This document shows positions 59,054 to 64,000 of a stretch of DNA of 64,000 nt, one piece after another. The notes under the pieces were generated by a model. The model was not told the DNA's origin and made no database searches. It saw only the letters and a list, made by a program, of their open reading frames with translations. Each line of letters starts with the position of its first letter. Position 1 is the first letter of the stretch. A program made the position numbers and the translations under genes. The DNA is from JALYTY01 sp964546935 (GTDB lineage Bacteria > Vulcanimicrobiota > Vulcanimicrobiia > Vulcanimicrobiales > Vulcanimicrobiaceae), in the NCBI GenBank assembly GCA_964546935.1, contig CAZJLJ010000004.1:1-64000 (forward strand), read 5' to 3'.

Positions 59054-60265
59054 ATGCATGTAACTTCGGATAACGTTCGCGCTTTCGTTGAGCTCGACGA
59101 GAAATACGGCGCACAAAACTACCATCCGCTCGATCTTGTTGTCGATCGAGCCGAGGGCGTGTGGCTCTGGGACGTAGATGGAAAACGCTACCTTGACTGC
59201 ATCTCCGCCTACTCGGCGGTCAATCAAGGACATTGCCATCCACGTATCAAGGCGGCCCTCATCGAGCAAGCTTCAAAGGTAACGCTTACGTCCCGTGCCA
59301 TGCGAAACGATCGCATGGGCCCGTTCCTTAAGAAGCTGACGGAATACGCGGGCTTCGAGAAAGCCCTGCCGATGAACACGGGCGCCGAAGCGGTAGAAAC
59401 GGCAATCAAATTAGCCCGCCGTTGGGGTTACGAAGTCAAAGGCATTCCGGCAAATCAAGCTGAGATCATCGTCTTCCGGAACAACTTCCACGGGCGCACG
59501 ACGGCTATAATCAGCGCAAGTTCCGAAGAAGCTTACCGCCGCAATTTCGGTCCGTACACACCGGGCTTTGTTTTGGTTCCGTACGGAAACGCCGACGCGT
59601 TGGAACGCGCGATTACGCCGAATACATGCGCCATTTTGATCGAGCCGATACAAGGCGAAGGCGGCGTTATCGTTCCGCCGGAGGGTTATTTGAAACGCGC
59701 TTGGGCGCTGTGCAAAGAGCACCAAATGCTCTTTATCGCCGATGAAATTCAAACGGGATTCGGCCGCACCGGCGATCGCTTTGCTTGCGATTACGACAGT
59801 ATCACGCCCGATATTCTGGTCGTCGGCAAGGCGCTCGGCGGCGGATTTTATCCCGTCTCTGCAGCGCTTTCCAATGCCGAAATCATGTCGCTCTTCAAAG
59901 CCGGCGATCACGGCAGCACCTTCGGCGGCAATCCATTGGGATCGGCCGTTGCGGAAGCAGCGCTGGACGTGCTCGTAGACGAGAAACTTGCGTCACGTGC
60001 ACGTTATGCAGGCGCGAAAGTGATGCAAGCGCTGCGCTCGATTCAATCTCCGCTCGTGAAAGAGATTCGCGGACGAGGGTTGTTGATCGGCATCGAGCTG
60101 ACGATCGAAGCACGCAAGTTCGCCTATGCATTGCTCGATCGCGGCGTCGCAGCCAAAGACACGCATCGAAATGTGCTGAGGCTTGCACCCCCGCTCGTGA
60201 TCGAGGACGAAGCAATTGAGTTCCTTATCGCGCAATACCGGGAGGCTCTCGACTCGCTCTCCTAA
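59054..60265 (+). CDS. rocD: Ornithine--oxo-acid aminotransferase
   Basis: 403 residues, the usual length. A class III PLP aminotransferase converting ornithine to glutamate semialdehyde. The N-terminal AQNYHPLDLVVDRAEGVWLW, the cofactor segment MNTGAEAVETAIKLARRWGY, and the Schiff-base Lys259 in VVGKALGGGFYPVSA are typical. IADEIQTGFGRTG carries the pyridine-binding Asp. The close match of the N-terminus to RocD favours this over acetylornithine aminotransferase. Proline or arginine breakdown genes are not adjacent. Confidence 0.93.
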   Translation: MHVTSDNVRAFVELDEKYGAQNYHPLDLVVDRAEGVWLWDVDGKRYLDCISAYSAVNQGHCHPRIKAALIEQASKVTLTSRAMRNDRMGPFLKKLTEYAGFEKALPMNTGAEAVETAIKLARRWGYEVKGIPANQAEIIVFRNNFHGRTTAIISASSEEAYRRNFGPYTPGFVLVPYGNADALERAITPNTCAILIEPIQGEGGVIVPPEGYLKRAWALCKEHQMLFIADEIQTGFGRTGDRFACDYDSITPDILVVGKALGGGFYPVSAALSNAEIMSLFKAGDHGSTFGGNPLGSAVAEAALDVLVDEKLASRARYAGAKVMQALRSIQSPLVKEIRGRGLLIGIELTIEARKFAYALLDRGVAAKDTHRNVLRLAPPLVIEDEAIEFLIAQYREALDSLS

Positions 60266-60288
60266 ACGAAACGTGGCATAATCGCACC

Positions 60289-60708
60289 ATGCATGAGGCG
60301 AATATAGAAGCAAACGTTGCGCTATTTTACGAGGCATGGAATCGGGGCGATCTCGACACTATGATGCCGATGTTCGCCCCGAACGCGGTCGACCACAACT
60401 CCGAAACCGGCGAAGACGGATCGCAAAGCATGATGAAATCGCTCGTCACTTTGCGCAATGCCTTTCCGGATTTGCAATACAAAGTGCATGAGATTGCAAT
60501 AGACGCGAAACGGCAAATCGCGACGAGCAATGTTACGTGCGAAGGTACGCACGAACGTGAATATCTCGATGTCCCTCCGTCGGGACGACACGTCAGCTGG
60601 CGAGAAATGCGCATGGGGCGCTGGCACGAAGGACGCGTTGTCGAGCACTGGACGGTTAGTGAAGTTTACGGCGCATTATGCGCGCTGCAAAAATCAACTG
60701 TCGGTTAG
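60289..60708 (+). CDS. SnoaL-like ester cyclase / NTF2-fold protein
   Basis: 139 residues. FYEAWNRGDLDTMMPMFAPNAVDHN and SLVTLRNAFPDLQYKVHEI match the SnoaL-like polyketide-cyclase family, broken here as FYEAWNRGDLDTM and SLVTLRNAFPDL. GRWHEGRVVEHWTVSE is the closing strand. Most such proteins in non-producers have no known substrate. It overlaps the convergent acetyltransferase gene by 15 bp. Confidence 0.85.
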   Translation: MHEANIEANVALFYEAWNRGDLDTMMPMFAPNAVDHNSETGEDGSQSMMKSLVTLRNAFPDLQYKVHEIAIDAKRQIATSNVTCEGTHEREYLDVPPSGRHVSWREMRMGRWHEGRVVEHWTVSEVYGALCALQKSTVG

Positions 60709-61152
60709 GCGCAAAACCATTTCTTCGCCGTCGACGAATCCCAGCGATTCGTAAAGCGGACGCCCAAGCTTAGATGCCCGAAGCCGTACTATGCGGCAAC
60801 CCCTTTCACGACAAACGTCGATCGCTCGCTCGGTAAGCGTCCGGGCGTACCCCTGCCGACGAAACGCGGGCGCAGTATAGATGCCGGCGATAGTAGCACT
60901 GCGGCCGGTAAGCGCCAACGCCGCGGCCGTTTCAATGAAGATAGCCGCGGCGGTCGCAACGATTTCGCCGTTTGCTTCAGCGACCCACCACACTTGGCTC
61001 CGGTCCGCAATTGCGGAGCGAATTTGAGCTGCAACGATCCGCGCCCAGTTCGGGTCAACCACAGGGAGAAGCAAGCCTGATTCCTCGAGCATCGCGTGCC
61101 AGGCAATGGCCAACGCGGAGGCGTCGTCGGGAGTAGCAGCGCGGACGAGCAT
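60694..61152 (-). CDS. GNAT-family N-acetyltransferase
   Basis: 152 residues. The acetyl-CoA pyrophosphate loop is in IYTAPAFRRQGYARTL (Q/RxxGxA pattern), with a VRAATPDDA start strand and a C-terminal LYESLGFVDGEEM segment. The substrate is unknown. Its ATG is 4 bp from the infC -35 box on the other strand, so the two promoters are back to back. Confidence 0.88.
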   Translation of the reverse strand: MLVRAATPDDASALAIAWHAMLEESGLLLPVVDPNWARIVAAQIRSAIADRSQVWWVAEANGEIVATAAAIFIETAAALALTGRSATIAGIYTAPAFRRQGYARTLTERAIDVCRERGCRIVRLRASKLGRPLYESLGFVDGEEMVLRLTDS

Positions 61153-61156
61153 GTCG

Positions 61157-61186
61157 TTGACACTTCTTCGCCGCCCATGCTATCCT
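61157..61186 (+). promoter_or_regulatory. Promoter of infC-rpmI-rplT
   Basis: TTGACA (61157-61162), an 18-bp spacer, TATCCT (61181-61186). Start of transcription is expected near 61193, giving a leader of about 163 nt. Confidence 0.7.
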
Positions 61187-61285
61187 GCCGAAGCCGAAGA
61201 AGCGCTCCGGAACCCCCGGAGGCTCACCGGATGCCTGCGGGCGATCCGGTACATCACTCGAGGGGCCGTCGGTAGGTTCCGCGCG

Positions 61286-61318
61286 TGGGGTTGCTTCGGC
61301 AACGCCATTTTTTATTTT
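61286..61318 (+). terminator. Attenuator-like terminator in the infC leader
   Basis: A 9-bp stem with one G-G mismatch (TGGGGTTGC with GCAACGCCA, loop TTCG) followed by TTTTTTATTTT. A second 10-bp hairpin, ATTTTCCGGG with CCCGGAAAAT (61314-61336), uses part of the T run and ends 6 bp before the infC Shine-Dalgarno sequence. A terminator between promoter and first gene implies transcription attenuation, as for L20-controlled operons in Firmicutes. Confidence 0.65.
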
Positions 61319-61355
61319 CCGGGAAGCCCGGAAAATTCGTGTAGGAGTACTTGCC

Positions 61356-62000
61356 ATAGCTCGACCGCTCAGAGTCAACGAGCAGATCCGAATTCGATCG
61401 GTCCGCGTGATCGACGAAAACGGCGAACAGCTCGGCATTATGCCGACTGAGGACGCGCTTTCGCGCGCTCGCGGCGCCGGTCTGGACCTGATCGAAATCT
61501 CTCCCAACGCCCAGCCGCCCGTCGTAAAGATAGGCGACTTCGGCCGGCTAAAATACGAGCAGTCGAAGAAAGACAAAGACGCCCGTAAAAAGCAGCGCAA
61601 CTTCGAACTCAAAGAAGTGAAGTTGCGTCCGAAAATCGAGACGCACGATTACGAGACCAAAGCTCGTATGGCCGAGCGCCTTTTGATGGACGGAAGCAAG
61701 ATCAAAGTAACGATCATGTTCCGCGGGCGAGAGATAACCTACACGGCGTTCGGACGGCGATTGTTAGATCGCATGGCCGAAGATATGGCGCCACTGGCCA
61801 CGGTCGAACGCGAACCGCGGCTCGAAGGAAAAAACATGTTCATGATCTTGGCGCCGCGCACGACGCCGTCTGGTCCGCCGAAGTTCTCCTCGCAGCACGA
61901 GAAAGAACATCATCGAGACCATAAGGACGAGGTAGTTCGCGAACCGCAGGACGCGCCGCAAGAGATGAACGCAGAAATTAAGGAGCCTACCAGTGCCTAA
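61356..62000 (+). CDS. infC: Translation initiation factor IF-3, ATA start
   Basis: 214 residues. It binds the 30S subunit and proofreads start-codon selection. Homology begins at RVNEQIRIRSVRVIDENGEQ, but GTG at 61407 would remove that stretch. ATA at 61356 lies 8 bp after TAGGAG (61342-61347) and gives an N-terminus (ARPLRVNEQIR) like other IF-3 proteins. infC is the classical gene with rare AUU/AUC/AUA starts, used for self-repression. The C-terminal tail of about 45 residues is acidic and His-rich and longer than in E. coli. It overlaps rpmI by 8 bp. Confidence 0.95.
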   Translation: MARPLRVNEQIRIRSVRVIDENGEQLGIMPTEDALSRARGAGLDLIEISPNAQPPVVKIGDFGRLKYEQSKKDKDARKKQRNFELKEVKLRPKIETHDYETKARMAERLLMDGSKIKVTIMFRGREITYTAFGRRLLDRMAEDMAPLATVEREPRLEGKNMFMILAPRTTPSGPPKFSSQHEKEHHRDHKDEVVREPQDAPQEMNAEIKEPTSA

Positions 62001-62199
62001 AATTCGAACCCACCGCGGAACCGCGAAGCGCGTCAAAGTGACGGCGACCGGCAAAGTAATGCATCGCCATCAATTCGACGGCTGCGGCCACATTCTCAGC
62101 AAGAAGTCGCGCAAGCGCAAGCGGAAGTTCCGTAAGGATCAGCCGACGTTCAAGGGCGATCTGAAGCGTTTAGCGCCGACGATTCCGTACCTGGTTTAG
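61993..62199 (+). CDS. rpmI: Large ribosomal subunit protein bL35
   Basis: 68 residues, GTG start with AAGGAG 8 bp upstream inside infC. PKIRTHRGTAKRVKVTATGK and the Lys/Arg-rich centre (SKKSRKRKRKFRK) are diagnostic. Middle gene of the conserved infC-rpmI-rplT operon. Confidence 0.97.
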   Translation: MPKIRTHRGTAKRVKVTATGKVMHRHQFDGCGHILSKKSRKRKRKFRKDQPTFKGDLKRLAPTIPYLV

Positions 62200-62214
62200 G
62201 GAGGGATCGAATAA

Positions 62215-62574
62215 ATGGCACGCATCAAACGTGGCGCTCACGGAATCAAGCATCGCCGTAAGGTGATGAAGCTCGTCAAGGGTTTCCGCGCAGCTCGCCG
62301 CCGCAATTATCGTGTAGCAAACGAAGCGCTGCTCAAGTCGCTGGCGTACGCCTTCCGCGATCGCCGCGTCCGTAAGCGCGACTTCCGTTCGCTCTGGATC
62401 AGCCGCATCAACGCTGCCGTCCGCCGCGAAGGCATGACGTATTCGGTGTTCATGAACGGTCTGAAGAAGTCCGGCGTTACGCTGAATCGTAAAGCGCTCT
62501 CCGAGCTTGCGATTTCAGATTCGCAAGCGTTCGGTTCGCTTTTGAAGCTCGCAAAACAAGCCGTCGGTAAATAA
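62215..62574 (+). CDS. rplT: Large ribosomal subunit protein bL20
   Basis: 119 residues behind GGGAGGG. ARIKRGAHGIKHRRKVMKL, RAARRRNYRVA and the C-terminal GMTYSVFMNGLKKSGV segment are typical. bL20 assembles the 50S subunit early and in several bacteria represses its own operon through the leader; the leader here has suitable structure (see 61286). Confidence 0.98.
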   Translation: MARIKRGAHGIKHRRKVMKLVKGFRAARRRNYRVANEALLKSLAYAFRDRRVRKRDFRSLWISRINAAVRREGMTYSVFMNGLKKSGVTLNRKALSELAISDSQAFGSLLKLAKQAVGK

Positions 62575-62596
62575 CGGCTCACTACCAGATCCTCAA

Positions 62597-62625
62597 AGGT
62601 CCGGTTTCTATGCCGGGCCTTTTTT
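62597..62625 (+). terminator. Terminator of infC-rpmI-rplT
   Basis: 8-10 bp stem (AGGTCCGG with CCGGGCCT, one G-T pair, loop of 8 nt) followed by TTTTTT. It lies between rplT and the convergent 59-codon gene and may serve both. Confidence 0.85.
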
Positions 62626-62629
62626 CGCA

Positions 62630-62809
62630 TCAACGGTCTAAAGAAGCTTTTGCTTCTTCACGCGCAATCTTTTCGCGCCACCATTTCGCGATGAAGAGTT
62701 CACCGTGAACCGAGCACTCGATGCGTCCGCAGCAAGGCAGGTTGTTGAATGCGCCGTCTTTCAGCGCGTCTTCGATCTTTCGCAGAGCGATGATTTCTAC
62801 TGCGTCCAT
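62630..62809 (-). CDS. 59-residue DUF1992/DnaJC28-like mini-protein with Cys/His cluster
   Basis: 59 residues. The N-terminal half, LRKIEDALKDGAFNNLP, matches the start of DUF1992 (RKIREAxxxGxFDNLPG pattern). The family's usual GKPL continuation is replaced by CCGRIECSVHGE, giving Cys26, Cys27, Cys32 and His35, then a Trp/charged helix. The stop is 4 bp from the rplT terminator. No Shine-Dalgarno sequence stands out (CTTGCGCC), so expression is uncertain, but the protein pattern is convincing. Confidence 0.6.
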   Translation of the reverse strand: MDAVEIIALRKIEDALKDGAFNNLPCCGRIECSVHGELFIAKWWREKIAREEAKASLDR

Positions 62810-62913
62810 GGCGCAAGTATATACCGGTTTTCGTGCTCGCCGTTATCGCGATTAAATTTAGCGGTGCCTAGAACTCTTCCCATTCAAGCGAGCCTGAGAT
62901 TAATTGCGTCTTC

Positions 62914-63447
62914 ATGAAAATCACAGCGATTTGGGGAAAAATCCGCTCCATGAGATGGACAGCGAGTTTTACAACACTGGCACTAGCGGCCGCTCTAACG
63001 GGGTTCGCACAAGCAGCATCGGCGTCGTCGACCGACGCGTCTTTCGTGCAAAGCGCACAACCTGAGTTGCTTGGACAATACGCACTTGCGGCGGTTGCGA
63101 AAAATAAAGCACAAGATCCGCAACTGAAGTCGATTGCGTCGCAGCTCGCTACGAACGCCGGCAAAGCATCCGAGTTTTTGAAGTCGTACGCAAGCACGCA
63201 CGGCGTCTCGGTCGATAACAAACCGACCGTCCGCGCCGACGCGCAATACGGCGATATCTCGACGCTTTCCGGAAAGGCGTTCGACCAGAAATACGCGACC
63301 GACGTGAATACCGACGCCCAGATGGCGCTTTCGTACTTCCAAGACGAAGCCAAAAACGGCACCGATCCGGCGTTGAAGTCGTTCGCAAAACAAGAGATGG
63401 CGGTGCTTCAGCAAGCGAGCTCAGCGGCACAGAAAATTAGCCGCTAA
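62914..63447 (+). CDS. Exported DUF4142 (ferritin-like fold) protein
   Basis: 177 residues with a signal peptide (FTTLALAAALTGFAQAASA). The mature domain is helical with the DUF4142 pattern: SFVQSAQPELLGQYALAAVA, broken here as SFVQSAQPEL and LGQYALAAVA, and DPQLKSIASQLATNAGKASEFL, broken as DPQLKSIAS and QLATNAGKASEFL, then a second helical pair. A start at 62950 (MRWTASF) is equally possible; neither has a clear Shine-Dalgarno sequence. These periplasmic proteins are of unknown function; canonical metal ligands are not obvious. A terminator follows at 63473. Confidence 0.85.
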   Translation: MKITAIWGKIRSMRWTASFTTLALAAALTGFAQAASASSTDASFVQSAQPELLGQYALAAVAKNKAQDPQLKSIASQLATNAGKASEFLKSYASTHGVSVDNKPTVRADAQYGDISTLSGKAFDQKYATDVNTDAQMALSYFQDEAKNGTDPALKSFAKQEMAVLQQASSAAQKISR

Positions 63448-63472
63448 GCCTTTCGGCCGAGTGGCCCATCCG

Positions 63473-63500
63473 GAACGCCCTTCACGGGCGTTCTTTTTTT
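63473..63500 (+). terminator. Terminator after the DUF4142 gene
   Basis: Perfect 8-bp stem GAACGCCC with GGGCGTTC (loop TTCAC), then seven T residues. Confidence 0.9.
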
Positions 63501-63569
63501 GTGACCGCCCAGTTCGCAGCAATCGCCCTTCCAGGCACCGTCCGGCTGCCGCGTCGAACGACATCGGCA

Positions 63570-64000
63570 ATGCAACCAAACGTCGCGGATGACGAGGCGC
63601 TTGCCGCAGCATTTGCTACGAAGCAACGTTGGGCTTTCGAGGAAGCTTACCGGCGGTACGGCGCGCTTCTTTATTCGACGGCGCTTCGCGTCTTGAAGGA
63701 TCCGGAGGATGCGCAAGACTGCGTCCACGACGCGCTTACGCGAGTTTGGCGGTCGCCGGATGCGTATTCGCGAGCTCGTGGAGCGGTGCGCAGCTTTCTC
63801 GTCGTTTGCGTTCGCAACGAAGCTATTACGCGTCTTCGCGCAAAAGCACGACGGACACGGTTATCCGAACGCCTCGCAGCCGAACCGCAAGAACACGATG
63901 AGCTCGAAATCCACGACGTCGTTGAAACCGATCGCCTGCGCCACGCGCTGGCAACACTTCCGCCCGAACAACGTCAACCGATCGAACTCGCCTATTACCA
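63570..64000 (+). CDS. ECF-type sigma-70 family factor, N-terminal fragment
   Basis: Runs off the right edge; 143 residues visible. Region 2 is clear: FEEAYRRYGALLYSTALRVL, then DPEDAQDCVHDALTRVWRSP, which contact core polymerase and the -10 box. The region 4 start is seen as LRHALATLPPEQRQPIELAYY. It is typical of ECF sigma factors, probably the SigK-like group paired with an anti-sigma factor beyond the window. ATG at 63570 chosen; an in-frame GTG at 63501 abuts the preceding terminator and is unlikely. Confidence 0.9.
   Translation, partial: MQPNVADDEALAAAFATKQRWAFEEAYRRYGALLYSTALRVLKDPEDAQDCVHDALTRVWRSPDAYSRARGAVRSFLVVCVRNEAITRLRAKARRTRLSERLAAEPQEHDELEIHDVVETDRLRHALATLPPEQRQPIELAYY

Noticed and set aside
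57962..59269. Long form of hydrolase B starting at 59269
   Set aside because: The extra 150 residues cross a hairpin cluster and the divergent aminotransferase start and have no similarity to paralogue A, whose alignment begins at MPELTPD (58816).
62868..63362. 164-codon minus-strand frame rich in Ser, Ala and Cys
   Set aside because: Exactly antisense to the DUF4142 gene, which has signal peptide, family pattern and terminator.
1..64000. CRISPR arrays, prophage, insertion sequences, integrons, toxin-antitoxin or defence islands
   Set aside because: Scanned for regularly spaced repeats, transposase or integrase motifs and typical defence domains; none seen.

Overview
The window is 64 kb of bacterial chromosome at roughly 57-59% G+C, with dense coding on both strands and mostly housekeeping content. 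There is no phage, insertion sequence or CRISPR array. The mix of archaeal-style and bacterial families (tricorn protease, archaemetzincin, split methylmalonyl-CoA mutase with MeaB, GH38 and GH125 mannosidases) beside standard bacterial infC-rpmI-rplT, uvrAB, ligA and enolase suggests a poorly cultivated deep-branching lineage. Candidatus Eremiobacterota (WPS-2)/Vulcanimicrobiota is my tentative guess, from general style only. Two runs of exactly 100 N, each flanked by an exact 55-bp duplication, show that this is a draft short-read assembly, probably a metagenome bin.

Layout. 1-1.5 kb: start of a DHA2-type drug exporter with a divergent TetR regulator, then tRNA-Glu and a CAT-anticodon tRNA. 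1.5-5.6 kb: enolase, Ndk, BirA and an S10-type peptidase. 5.7-8.9 kb: a chemoreceptor divided into two genes plus a DUF3343 protein. 9-11.9 kb: archaemetzincin, AcpS, NAD(P)HX repair enzyme. 11.9-24.8 kb: a long minus-strand run holding uvrB, uvrA, ligA, wrbA, an alpha-mannosidase, a HAD phosphatase and small membrane or secreted proteins. 24.8-30.3 kb, plus strand: exporter, small protein and TetR, then prs, rplY, pth and a degenerate amino-acid-kinase homologue. 30.3-34.9 kb: an M48-like protein without its zinc motif, a diguanylate cyclase, a PLP decarboxylase (broken by gap 1) and a secreted protein. 34.9-41.5 kb, minus strand: meaB, methylmalonyl-CoA mutase large and B12 subunits, gltX and glmU, with a long inverted-repeat element between meaB and the mutase. 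41.6-48.9 kb: serine hydrolase, GH125 mannosidase, UppS, tricorn protease, histidine phosphatase. 49-52 kb: glyoxylate shunt aceA-aceB (junction split by gap 2). 52-61 kb: LytS/LytTR two-component pair, GT39 glycosyltransferase, PstS, two paralogous hydrolases flanking tag, ornithine aminotransferase, SnoaL-like and GNAT proteins. 61-64 kb: infC-rpmI-rplT with an attenuator-like leader, a 59-residue gene, a DUF4142 protein and the start of an ECF sigma factor.

Function. Isocitrate lyase and malate synthase with a B12-dependent mutase imply growth on acetyl-CoA- and propionyl-CoA-yielding substrates. Two mannosidases, a GT39 transferase and secreted hydrolases imply mannose-containing glycan turnover. 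uvrA, uvrB, ligA and tag give a repair set.

Most notable observations: (1) infC, and apparently also pth, begin with an ATA codon placed ideally behind a Shine-Dalgarno sequence; (2) a chemoreceptor whose extracellular sensor and signalling halves are separate overlapping genes; (3) two convergent neighbouring pseudoenzymes (amino-acid kinase without its glycine loops, M48 protease without HExxH); (4) repeated CATCCAAT boxes downstream of the aceA promoter; (5) a nested inverted-repeat element inside the mutase operon; (6) both N gaps are uncollapsed 55-bp overlaps, so the two affected loci can be repaired by inspection.
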